25,000 nt of DNA, taken from assembly GCF_000499385.1 (NCBI RefSeq), contig NW_013652062.1:12501-37500 (forward strand), given 5' to 3'. Both the position numbers and the translations under genes were made by a program. The first letter of the stretch is position 1. Each line of letters starts with the position of its first letter. Under the pieces are notes generated by a model, which was not told the origin of the DNA, made no database searches, and saw only the letters and a list, made by a program, of their open reading frames with translations. Source of the stretch: Eimeria necatrix. Lineage: Eukaryota; Apicomplexa; Conoidasida; Eucoccidiorida; Eimeriidae. Below are positions 1 through 9,386 of this stretch, in pieces.

Positions 1-114
1 GGGGCAGCAACGTACCTAGACCCCTTGAGGAAGGCCCTGAACTCCTTCTCGTTGGAGAAGTGGAGGCCGCGTCGTTGGCAGTAGGAAACCTCATATGCAG
101 AAAACCGGGACGTA

Positions 115-157
<43 letters not shown>

Positions 158-302
158 TTGCTGCTGCTGCTGTTGCTGCTGCTGCTGTTGCTGCTGCCCT
201 TGTAGGCAAAGCCGGCTGCGTTCTTGCTGCTGATGCTGCTCTCAAGTGCTCAGCGCGTTGCCCTGCTACTACAGTTGCTTTTGCTGCTGCTGCTGCTGCC
301 TT

Positions 303-335
<33 letters not shown>

Positions 336-410
336 AGGGGCCCCCAGAGGACTAGCCGCAGCAAATATCCTGCTAGCTGCGCAGAGCCGCAGCTGCAATA
401 GAGAGTTCAT
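1..410 (-). CDS. Putative mitochondrion-targeted protein, N-terminal part (incomplete at window edge)
   Basis: The reverse strand is open from an ATG at 410-408 to the window edge. The protein begins MNSLLQLRLCAASRIFAAA, rich in Leu, Arg, Ser and Ala without acidic residues, which is typical of a mitochondrial targeting peptide. A long Ala/Thr-rich stretch follows, encoded by CAG runs in the GCA frame, interrupted by unique sequence (KATVVAGQRAEHLRAASAAR). A non-repetitive block then reads VSYCQRRGLHFSNEKEF. A good splice donor (AG followed by GTACGT) lies at 15-10, so the coding exon may be 410-16, ending in phase 2. The gene is divergent from COX19, another mitochondrial protein. I do not recognise the family. 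The mitochondrial address is inferred from composition only. Confidence 0.45.
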
Positions 411-444
411 CGGCTGCACACAGGGTTCAATTTCATCAAAATCA

Positions 445-752
445 AGGGTTTAGGGTTCAGGGTTTAGGGTTTAGGGTTTAGGGTTTAGGGTTTATGACCT
501 GGGGACTAGAAACAGCCCCCGGCGCGCTGGGGCGGCAGCGGCCTAAACAGTTTGAAATATTTTATTTAAAGAACGGAGGTTTAGGGTTTAGGGTTTAGGG
601 TTTTGAGGCTCTTTGTAGCAGCTGCTGGTTTAAAGGCTAGGGTTTAGCGATTAGGCTTTAGGGTTTAGAGGGTCCAGTTTGGGGCTGCATGCAGAGCTGC
701 TTGCTTGTCTGCGGTCTAGGGTTTAGGGTTTAGGGTTTAGGGTTTAGGGTTT
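445..752 (+). repeat. Interstitial telomere-like repeats, TTTAGGG orientation
   Basis: Clusters of TTTAGGG lie at about 445-494, 579-604, 637-668 (degenerate) and 716-752, separated by unique sequence. The heptamer is the apicomplexan/plant-type telomere unit, but genes flank both sides, so this is not a chromosome end. Confidence 0.9.
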
Positions 753-817
753 CGCAGTAGAGTTTCCGTGCATCCACGAGCGAACGAGCCTCAGTTCGAG
801 AGTCCCGGAGTGCAAAA

Positions 818-877
818 CCTTAAACCCTAGCCTGCAGCTCTAAACCCTAAACCCTAAACCCTAAACCCTAAACCCTT
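818..877 (-). repeat. Interstitial telomere-like repeats, AAACCCT orientation
   Basis: One imperfect block (about 818-830) and five uninterrupted units (841-877) read AAACCCT on the plus strand. The orientation is opposite to the preceding clusters, so 716-752 and 841-877 form an inverted pair about 90 bases apart. Confidence 0.9.
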
Positions 878-886
878 GATGCTGGA

Positions 887-1005
887 ATGTCCCTGGCCGC
901 CAACTCCGTGAGGGGCCCCACAAAGCCCCCAGCCAAAGGCAGCTTCCCCTTAGACCGGGACCACCGCTGCAGCGCGGAGCAGCACCGCTACCTGCGCTGC
1001 CTCAC

Positions 1006-1070
<65 letters not shown>

Positions 1071-1343
1071 TTGAGGCGTACGACCACCTGCCGTGCCGCG
1101 AGCTGGCGAAGGCCTTTCTCAAGTGCCGCATGGACACCAATTTGATGCAGCAGGAGGACTTCGAGCAGCTCGGCTTTGCTGCTTCCCCTCAAGCAGCAGC
1201 AGCAGCAGCAGCAGCAGCAGGTGCAGCAGCAGCAGGTGCAGCAGCAGCAGGGCCAGCAGGGGCTGCAGCAGTCGACGGCCTGGCAGGAACAGCCGCCTCG
1301 CCCGAACGCGGCGCAGCCCCAACTGCAGCAGCAGCAGCAGCAG

Positions 1344-1415
<72 letters not shown>

Positions 1416-1544
1416 AGTCAAAAGAAGACACAGGCTACCTGGCAGGCATTTCCGCGCTGCAGCCATATACTAACAGGGGCTTCTTTGGGCGAGTTGTGGC
1501 TCGCTTTAGTTGGCCGAAGCAGTTTCTGCAGCCTTTCTTTTCCC

Positions 1545-1583
<39 letters not shown>

Positions 1584-1624
1584 AGGGGATGCAGCTGTTG
1601 CCTTCGGAGCCGAGTGACGCGGGA

Positions 1625-1657
<33 letters not shown>

Positions 1658-1762
1658 GGGAGGACCAGCGTGGGCTTCGATAGACTCGACCACTACCCAG
1701 ATAGCAGCAGCAACAGCAGCAGGAGCAGCAGCAGCAGCAGCGACTCCGCAGCAGCAGTTTGA
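887..1762 (+). CDS. COX19: COX19, cytochrome c oxidase assembly protein, with a poly-Gln insertion and long C-terminal extension
   Basis: The first 100 residues follow the COX19 pattern: a PPAKGSFPLD lead-in, a first CX9C pair (C28, C38), a second CX9C pair (C70, C80), then CRMDTNLMQQEDFEQLGF. COX19 is a small intermembrane-space protein that works with COX11 in copper delivery during cytochrome c oxidase assembly; the four cysteines form two disulfides in a helical hairpin. Here the hairpin loop holds 21 consecutive Gln (41-61; bases 1007-1069), giving 31 residues between the cysteine pairs where about ten is usual. The family normally ends soon after LGF. Here about 190 more residues follow, mostly Ala and Ser runs, plus a unique block near residues 177-220 (TGYLAGISALQPYTNRGFF onward). 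The ATG at 887 is chosen because it gives the expected N-terminus. An intron in the tail cannot be excluded. Confidence 0.85.
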
Positions 1763-2160
1763 GGGGAGCAGCAGCAGCAGCCGCAGCAGCCTCCAGCTCT
1801 GCGCTGTTCTATTTGGGACAGCTGCGAGCAGCAAAGCAGCAGCAGCACAGCAGCAGCAGCTGCTGCAGCTGCTAACAAAACAATAGCCAGTGCTGCGCCT
1901 GCAGCAGCAGCAAATAATGGAGCAGCCGCCTCAGCAGCAGCAGCAGCAGCAGCTGCTGCTGCTGCTGCTACTGTTGCAGCGCCACCAGCTGCTGCAGCTT
2001 CACCAGCAGCAGCGGCAAAAGGGGCAGCTGCTGCAGTCACAGCAGCAGCAGCAGTAAGGGCAGCAAGAGAGGCAGCTGCAATTATGCAGCAGCAGCAGCA
2101 GCAGCAGCAGCAGCGCAACAATGCCTCCGTTCTGTACCAGAGATTTTTTGTGTCTTTAGC
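1763..2160 (+). other. CAG/CTG-rich stretch after COX19, no gene assigned
   Basis: After the COX19 stop the sequence stays CAG-rich. One plus frame remains open to 2179, where it stops inside the TAGC satellite; it reads mainly Ala, then ten Gln and ASVLYQRFFVSLATAS. It has no convincing start or splice acceptor. It may be 3' untranslated sequence, an alternative COX19 terminal exon, or nothing. At 1932-1969 seven CAG units abut nearly six CTG units, making a perfect inverted repeat. Confidence 0.4.
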
Positions 2161-2161
2161 C

Positions 2162-2549
2162 ACAGCTAGCTGTGGCTAGCTGTGGCTAGCTGTGGCTAGC
2201 TGTGGCTAGCTGTGGCTAGCTGGGGCTAGCTGGGGCTAGACGTGGCTAGCTGTAGCTAGCTGTAGCTAGCTGCGGCTGCTCCAAACTGTGTCCAGCCAGC
2301 CGAGTGAAGCAGCCAAAGTTTGCTGCAGCTAGCTGCAATAATATGCACTTAACTGCAGCTAGCTAGCATCCCTTGTGGTGTGTTAGGGGTGGCGGCGCTG
2401 ACTTGGCTAGCTATGGCTAGCTGTGGCTAGCTGTAGCTAGCTGTGGCTAGCTGTGGCTAGCTGTAGCTAGCTGTGGCTAGCTGTGGCTGGCCCTAGCTAG
2501 CTGTGGCTAGCTGCAGCTAGCTGTGACTGGCCTTGGCTAGCTGCAGAGC
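2162..2549. repeat. CTGTGGCTAG (10-bp) tandem satellite with GCTAGC core
   Basis: Two blocks (about 2162-2276 and 2402-2545) consist of head-to-tail CTGTGGCTAG units with variants CTGTAGCTAG, CTGGGGCTAG and CTGCAGCTAG. Between them lies about 125 bp of partly unique sequence with scattered AGCTAGC. No coding frame survives because TAG recurs. Confidence 0.9.
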
Positions 2550-2600
2550 AGCACTATTTGAAGGAGTGCAGACTAACACTGTGTTAAGACATGCCTGCAG

Positions 2601-2795
2601 TTTAGGGTTTAGGGTTTAGGGTTTAGGGTTTAGGGTTTAGGGTTTAGGAGATGCTGTTCCTACTTTTCCGCACATCTTGGGCATAGGCAAGCCGGTGTTA
2701 AACTTAAACTTAGGGTTTGGAGCGTAGGGCTAGGGTTTAGAGCTTAGGGTTTGATGTCTACAACTTAGGGTTTAGGGTTTAGGGTTTAGGGTTTA
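2601..2795 (+). repeat. Telomere-like repeats (TTTAGGG), two clusters
   Basis: Nearly perfect TTTAGGG at 2601-2648 and 2766-2795, joined by degenerate units (AGGGTTTGGAGCGTAGGGC and similar). This suggests decay of one longer array. Confidence 0.9.
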
Positions 2796-2821
2796 CGGTG
2801 CTCCGTGAACCTACGAAGACC

Positions 2822-3001
2822 ACAGGGGCCCCCAGGAGCCCCCAGGGGCCCCCCTTGAGGCCCTGAAAGTGCCATTTGTTTTAAATTCCAAACATAAAAA
2901 CAAAAGTGACAAAAAAGTTCCATTTTAAATATATTTGGAGGGCAATGGGGCCCCTAGGGGGCCCCCTGGGGGCCCCCGTGGGGGCCCCCCCGGGGCCCCC
3001 A
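2822..3001. repeat. GGGGCCCC palindromic clusters flanking an A/T-rich core
   Basis: Repeated GGGGCCCCC with AGG spacers at 2825-2862 and a denser set at 2947-3001 (GGGGCCCCTAGGGGGCCCCC and on) bracket an A/T-rich segment at about 2870-2940 (TTTTAAATATATTTGG). Each GC block is self-complementary. No gene is seen here. It lies about 100 bp upstream of the COG5 model and could belong to its promoter. Confidence 0.7.
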
Positions 3002-3015
3002 AGACGCGAGCCTCT

Positions 3016-3058
<43 letters not shown>

Positions 3059-3095
3059 TAACTTACAGCAAGACGTTTTGCTTCAGAGGCGCAAA

Positions 3096-3154
3096 ATGGG
3101 GATAGCTGTACCCTCTTTAGAGGGGACCATTACGCGCATTCGGTTGGATGGTGA

Positions 3155-3194
<40 letters not shown>

Positions 3195-3369
3195 GAATGG
3201 CCTTGTCTTTGTGCGGCTGCTTGAGGGTTTAGGGTTTGGCGTCTAGGGTTTAGGGTTTCTGCTGTTTGCTGCGCAGCGGCGGAGAAGCACCTGCCGCCGG
3301 CGGTGCTGCAGCTGCTGCTGCTAGGCCGCGAGCCAGCTGCAGCCGACTCCCCAGCAGCAGCAGCAGCAG

Positions 3370-3407
<38 letters not shown>

Positions 3408-3841
3408 GCATTTAGTGTGGGGGCTTTTGTAAGACAAGTCAGCGGCGAAGGCCCTGACGCTCTGGGGCAGCGGCTGCAGCAGCTCGAGGAAGCAGTTGCT
3501 GCTCTAGATGGCCGCATCCGCAGCGAGGTAAACCCTAAACCCTAAACCCTAAACCCTAAACCCTAGGCCGTAAACCCTAGATCGTGGCTTCGTTGCCCAG
3601 GGGCCCACTGCTGCTGCTGCTGCGCCGGAGATGCGCCCAGACGCAGCAACGGCAGATCTGCAACACCATGGCCTGAACTTTGCTGCTGCTGCTGCTGCTG
3701 CTTTGGATGCTGCTGCTGCTGCTGCTGCTGTGGACGCTGCTGCTGCTGCTGCAGCTCTCTGCCCATCTCGGGTCGCTTATGCCAGGGGTCGCCTACTTCG
3801 CAGAGCTACTGGGGCCCAGCAGCAGCAGCAGCAGCAGCAGC

Positions 3842-3872
<31 letters not shown>

Positions 3873-3947
3873 CCAGCAACAGCAACAGCAGCACCAGAGG
3901 CTGCTCATTTCAGGAAAGCACGGGCGAAGAAGGCGCCGGGTTGGGCT

Positions 3948-3995
<48 letters not shown>

Positions 3996-4358
3996 CCAGT
4001 GCCGCTGCTGCTGCTGCAGAGGATGGTGGCACTAGCTGCTGCACGCAGCAGCTGCAGCAGCAGGTCAGCAGCATATCGCAGAAGGTGCAGCAGCTGCAGG
4101 ACTTAACGCAGCAGAAGGCAACAGAACTTGAAGCTGCTGTGGACGAGGCAGACAGGTTTGCTGCTGCTGCTGCTGCTGTTGCTGCTGTTGCTGCTGTTGC
4201 TGTTTGTGCTGCTGTTTGCGTTGCTCCTTCTGCTGCTGTTGCTGAGGCTTTTGCTGCTGCTTCTGCTGCTGCTGTTCCTGCTGCTGTAGCTGCCAGGAAG
4301 CGTGAGACACACCGCATTGCCAGGATGCACAGCCTGCTGCTGCAGCAAACACTTTGTC

Positions 4359-4394
<36 letters not shown>

Positions 4395-4537
4395 CCGCTG
4401 CTGCTGCTGTTGCCATATCGCCTATGCTTTTCCGGTGGCTTTGCTGTTGCTGCTGCTGCTGCTGCTGCCGTGACACCTGTGCTGCTCCTGGGACTCTGTC
4501 GCTGCTGCTGCTGCTGCTGCTGCTTTTCCTGCTGCGG

Positions 4538-4574
<37 letters not shown>

Positions 4575-4886
4575 AGGTTGCTGGATGCTGAAGAGGTGGT
4601 GTCTCTCGCGCTGCACTTCTTACAATGCCTCAAAAAGCTTAACGCAGAAACGGCGCACCATAAGAAGGCCGACTACTTAGTCCGGGTAAACCCTAAACCC
4701 TAAACCCTAAACCCTAAACCCTAAACCCTAATTTCCAAACCCTAAACCCTAAGCCCCCCAAACCCTGTTTAGTAAACCCCTACAGCCACTTGCACGCGGT
4801 GCATCGACTCTCTGTCGTTTTTGCAGCTGGAGGCCATGGCAGCAGAGGAGGATAGCAGCAGCAACAGCAGCAGCAGCAGCAGCAGC

Positions 4887-4920
<34 letters not shown>

Positions 4921-5238
4921 CGTTAAAGGGGGGCCCCGCTCTCCACAAGCTAAAATGCATGCAGCCGGCGCTGCAGCTGATGAGGAAATTAGGCAAAGAG
5001 ATACGCAGCAAACCGAAGCTCTTGCTGCAGGAGTCGCTGCAGCAGCAGGTAGGTTGCTGCACAGCAGCAGCAGCTGCTGCTGCAGCTGCTGCAGCAGCTG
5101 CTGCAGCTGGGATTGCTGCTGCAGCAGGTATGGGGGAAACAAAGAAGCAAGCTGCAGCACAGCAGCGCCAAGAAGAGTGCAGTAGCAGCATCTAGATTTA
5201 ACTGCAGCAGCTTCCGCAGCAGCAGCCGGAAGTGATGG

Positions 5239-5282
<44 letters not shown>

Positions 5283-5536
5283 GTTTGCGGCTCCTTGCAG
5301 GACGTGCTGGGCGTGGCCGACAACCTCAAGTGTCTTTTCGCGCTGCAGCAGCCGCAGCAGGCGCTGGAAGCTGTGCTGCAGCAGCTAGCAGCAGCAGCAT
5401 GCCAGGCCTTGCCTGCTGAGGCGCTGCGGTCTGCTGCTGCTGCTGCTGTCGCTCCCAACACTGCAGCAGCAGCGGGAACGGAGCAGCAGCTCGACCCCGC
5501 AGCAGCCGCTGCGGCTTCGTACTGTGAGCCTCTCTT

Positions 5537-5581
<45 letters not shown>

Positions 5582-5705
5582 CTCCTTGGTTTGCTGCACT
5601 CCATTTCAGCAGCAAGTCGCAGCATGGGCAGTCCAGATGCTTACCTCCTTAGAAGAGAAGTCGCGTCAGGCCTTTCTGCTGGATCAAGTGAGTAGTTGCT
5701 GCTGC

Positions 5706-5738
<33 letters not shown>

Positions 5739-5865
5739 TGCTGCTGTCAAAGCTGCTGCAGCTGTTGTTATGCCATCAAAGGCGCCTCAAGCGCGTTCTG
5801 CCGCTGCTGCTGCGCAGCTGGCCCGTTCGTTGTTGCTGCTGCTAGTGCAGGACCCTCTGCTGCTG

Positions 5866-5901
<36 letters not shown>

Positions 5902-6551
5902 AGGTGCTGCAAAGCCCCGAAGCCTCCCCATTTCTAGACTTGACAATGGGAGAATGGCTGCAGGAAAAAGGGTTTGTGTCTTCTGTGGCAGAAGAGCTGC
6001 TGCGCAAGGTGTCTGTACACCTCAAGAGCTGCTGCAGGCAGCTGACAGCCCGCAGCAGGCCGCTGCAGCAGCTGCTGCAGCTGCTGCAGCAGCAGCACGC
6101 GGACCCGCAGCAGCTGGCGCAGCAGAGATCCGCGGCGCGTTTGCTGCTGCAGCAGCAAAATGTAGACGAGGCTGCTGCGTGGTGCATGGTAGACTGCACC
6201 CCGCTGCTGCTGCTGCTGCTGCGGGCCTTTGTGCTGCGGTGGAGAAAAGCAGCAGCAGCAGGAGCTCCCTTGCCGCCTTTCTGTGTGTCTCTGGTTTGCT
6301 GCGGACGCCTGTGCTTTTGCTGCTCTTGCTGCCGGTGCTGCAGCTGCTGCTGCGATAGCTGCTGCTGTCGTCACTTCCTTTTGTTGCTGCCGTTGCTGCT
6401 GCTGCTGTTGTTGCCTCGTCGTCCTGCTGAGGTTGCTGCTGCAGCTGCTGCTGCCGCCGCTTCGATTTGCTGCTGTTGCTGCCGCTGCTGTTGCTGCTGC
6501 TTTTGCGCGTCGGACGAATCCGCAGCCAAACGCATGTGCGCAAACCGTTTT

Positions 6552-6597
<46 letters not shown>

Positions 6598-7132
6598 AGC
6601 TAACGCTCAGGAGACGCAGCTGATGGCGAGTTTGGGGGAGCTTCTTGCGGTGTACAGACAGCGCATCTGCAGCGTCCACGAGGAGATGCTGCAGCTGCTG
6701 TTTTCTGCGGAGTTGCTGCAGCAGGCCGAGCATGAGCAGCAGCAGCACGCGTCTCAGAGCAGCAGCAGCATGCTGCAGAAGATACGCAGCAGCAGCAGCA
6801 GCAGCGGCAGTGCCGTTCTGCCCACAGCAGGAGACCTCCGGGCCTTCTTGCGGCAGCTGCTGCAGCATCTTGCTGCTTCCACGGTGGCAGGGGAGCCACT
6901 GCTTCAGGAGGTCCTTTTGCCTTTTGTTGCTGCTGGTTCTGCTGCTGCTGCAGCTGCTGCTGCTGCTGCTGCAGTGGCTGCTGCACTAGTTGCCGCTCGT
7001 TGCTGCCGCCTGCGGCTGACCACCTGTGGGCGCATGCACTTGCTGCAGCAATCGCCCCGCTGAGATTCTGCTGGGTCTGTGCCTTGCTGCTGCTGCTGCT
7101 GTCGCTGCTGCTGCTGTTGCTGCTGCTGCTGT

Positions 7133-7167
<35 letters not shown>

Positions 7168-7457
7168 GCATCAGCTGCTTGCGATCGCTCCCTTTCTTTG
7201 TTCATGTGGCTCTGCGCCCTCCAAATTCCTCCAGCAGCAGCAGATCCGCCGTCTCTGCTGGACGACACAGTGCAGAACAGTGTGAGGAGTGCAGCAGCAG
7301 CAGCAGCAGCAGCGGCAGCAGCAGAAAGTAGTGGCAGCAGAAGCAGCAGCAGTAGACGCAGCAGCAGCACAAGCAGCAGCGTACCCTTCTGCTTTGTCTC
7401 GCTTGCTGTACTCTTCGATATGCTGCTGTGCATTCTCACGGGCTGTGTGGCTGCTTA

Positions 7458-7492
<35 letters not shown>

Positions 7493-7589
7493 TCTCGGCG
7501 CAGCGGAGCTCTGCTGCAGCCCGCTTGTGCTTGGCGAAGACCTACAGTCTATTTTCTTTGCTGCTGCAGCGCACAAAACAGGCCGGTGA

Positions 7590-7620
<31 letters not shown>

Positions 7621-8126
7621 TTCTTTAGATTTCCTTCATTCCTTCCTGCTGCTGTTGTGGGAGCAGCAGCAGCAACAGCAGCTCGCGCTGCTTCTGCTTG
7701 CTTGGGGTGTATGTACAGCGCAGAAGGGCCCAACCACCCCCGAAGGAGCAGCAGGAGCTGCTCTTCAGAGCATAAACGCCTACAAAGAAATGGATGTGAT
7801 GAAAGTAAGGGTTTAGGGTTTAGGGTTTAGGGTTTAGGGTTTAGGGTTTAGGGTTTAGGGTTCACGGTCCAGGAGTGAGAGCTTCGGCCGAAGTCTCAAG
7901 CAGCTCGAAAGGATGCCAGAGGAGGCCTTTGGCTTAAGGATTAGGGTTTAGGGTTTAGGGTTTAGGGTTAAGGGTTTAAGGCTTAGGGTTAAGGGTTTAG
8001 GGTTTAGGGTTTGGGACTCTGTGCTGCGGTTCAGAAAGCTCTGATGCAGCGGTGGTTTCTGGGGCCCCCTCTTATACAGATTTACCAGCAGGTGTTTGCT
8101 GTGCTGCCGATTGAGGTGCAGCAGCT

Positions 8127-8160
<34 letters not shown>

Positions 8161-8296
8161 GCAGATCTGCGTTGCATGCGCATGTTTGAAAGGGCTGTGA
8201 TGCAGCTGAAGCAGCAATACCTTTCTTTGCTGCCTCCCCCGCTGAGCGACATCGAGGCAAAAGGCATTTGCGTCCATTTGCTGCAGGTGCTTCTGC

Positions 8297-8328
<32 letters not shown>

Positions 8329-8469
8329 TTGCTGCTGCTATTGCTGCTGCCGTTGCTGCTGCTTCCGCTGCTGCTGTTGCCACTGCTTTTGGTGCTGCCA
8401 TTTTCTCGCGATTGCTGGTGCTATTCCGGCTGCTGTTGCTGCTTCTGTTGTTGTTGTTCTTGCTGCTGC

Positions 8470-8505
<36 letters not shown>

Positions 8506-8613
8506 CCGCGTGACTTTGCGTCACTTGGGCAGCAGATGCATTGAGCTCCCAGCGCAGAGGCACGCGGGCGCTGCACTGCTGCCCCTGCTGCCCCGCGGCC
8601 GCGGCTGAACTCC

Positions 8614-8652
<39 letters not shown>

Positions 8653-8866
8653 AGGGGGTGGTTGCTGCAGTGTGTCTCAGTGCTGCGCGGCTCGACAGCC
8701 AGCGAGCTTCCTTGGCTTGCTGCTTGGCAGACACCGAAGGCTTTTTGTCAGTGGCTTATCCGCAGCTGCATGTACACCTGAAGAGCCACAGCGAGCTGCT
8801 GGGCCGGGCCCGCCGCCTGCTGTGTCTGTCCACCCCCCACCTGCTGGCCGAGCACGCGCTGCTGCT

Positions 8867-8904
<38 letters not shown>

Positions 8905-9146
8905 GGCAGCAGGGGCAGGGGCAGGGGGGGCTGGGGCAGCGGCACCCGCTGCAGCAGCAGCAGCAGCAGCAGCCGACGTGCGCCGCTGTGCCGCTGCTGC
9001 TGGCAGCAATTCATGTGCTGCAGCGAGTGCAGCGCGGCAGCAGCCTCGGGCTGCAGCAGCTCATTGGCTTGAGCGACGAGCAGCTGCTGCTGTCTGCTGT
9101 TGCTTACTTGAGGGGCCTCAGAGAGACAATGGAAGAGACAGGAGCC

Positions 9147-9180
<34 letters not shown>

Positions 9181-9386
9181 CTGGAGTCACTGTTTCCGAC
9201 GCTGCTGCTGTTCCTTTCTCCGCCGTCGTTGCTGCTGCTACCACGGCGCTCAGGGTGGGGTGTACGTACACCATAGACCAGCAGCTGCAGCAGCAGCAGC
9301 AGCAGCAGCAGCCCCTCACAGACAAGGAGCAGCTCGTCGCTGCCCTTGGCTTGCTGCAGCATGACGCTGAGAAAGACGGGTTTTAG
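3096..9386 (+). CDS. COG5: COG5-like subunit of the conserved oligomeric Golgi complex, 12-exon model (1053 residues)
   Basis: Proposed exons: 3096-3150, 3277-3527, 3755-4155, 4577-4685, 4827-5048, 5301-5687, 5904-6188, 6611-6910, 7504-7585, 7719-7804, 8035-8286, 8655-9386. All junctions are GT-AG and in phase; total 3162 nt. COG5 is part of lobe B of COG, which tethers retrograde vesicles at the Golgi. Blocks follow recalled COG5 order: LQQLEEAVAALDGRIRSE (exon 2), the DRLLDAEEVVSLALHFLQ helix (3/4 junction), LMRKLGKEIRSKPKLLLQES (5), LGVADNLKCLFALQQ (6), DLRAFLRQLLQHLAAST (8), LCLAKTYSLFSLLLQ (9), KGPTTPEGAAGAALQS (10), and AVPLLLAAIHVLQRVQRG with LSDEQLLLSAVAYLRGLRE (12), the C-terminal COG5 helices. 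Ser, Ala and Gln runs fall between these blocks. Exon 1, the exon 7/8 junction and everything after about 9140 are the least certain parts. Confidence 0.72.
3528..3577 (-). repeat. Telomere-like repeat forming the 5' end of COG5 intron 2
   Basis: The intron opens GTAAACCCTAAACCC and continues as AAACCCT units, so the repeat itself provides the splice donor. Exon 2 ends in GAG directly before it. Confidence 0.85.
4686..4766 (-). repeat. Telomere-like repeat forming the 5' end of COG5 intron 4
   Basis: Exon 4 ends CGG and the intron starts GTAAACCCTAAACCC, with about six perfect units and a decayed tail. The 141-bp intron is more than half repeat and ends with a good acceptor (GTCGTTTTTGCAG). 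Confidence 0.85.
7805..8013 (+). repeat. Telomere-like repeats in COG5 intron 10 (TTTAGGG orientation)
   Basis: Intron 10 begins GTAAGGGTTTAGGG; the repeat fills 7807-7862 and returns at 7941-8013, flanking about 80 bp of unique sequence. The orientation is opposite to introns 2 and 4, yet the repeat still abuts the donor. Confidence 0.85.
9260..9272. repeat. Palindromic motif GTGTACGTACACC, copy in the COG5 3' region
   Basis: Exact copy of the motif also found at 23226 and 24598, eight bases after an acceptor-like CTCAG. Confidence 0.7.

Larger units (their letters stand above)
411..886. promoter_or_regulatory. Shared intergenic region between two divergent, probably mitochondrial genes
   Basis: This 476-bp gap separates the ATG of the minus-strand gene (410) from the COX19 ATG (887), so both promoters must lie here or inside neighbouring transcripts. 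It holds four TTTAGGG clusters, one AAACCCT cluster and an A/T-rich patch at 556-572. The last AAACCCT unit ends about ten bases before the COX19 ATG. Promoter function is inferred from geometry; I see no recognisable promoter motif. Confidence 0.4.

Noticed and set aside
445..877. A chromosome end (true telomere)
   Set aside because: Arrays are short, interrupted, in both orientations and flanked by genes on both sides.
1007..1069. CRISPR-like or microsatellite-only arrays in the CAG runs
   Set aside because: There are no unique spacers between units, and this run lies in a recognisable protein frame.
7084..7165. Poly-Leu segments as transmembrane helices (this and other CTG runs)
   Set aside because: These Leu frames lie in the CTG-rich introns of the COG5 model and have no flanking membrane-protein features.
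7167..7330. Additional COG5 exon reading CDRSLSLFMWLCALQIPPAA
   Set aside because: It looks somewhat protein-like, but in COG5 the blocks at 6910 and 7504 should be adjacent, and joining them directly keeps the phase.
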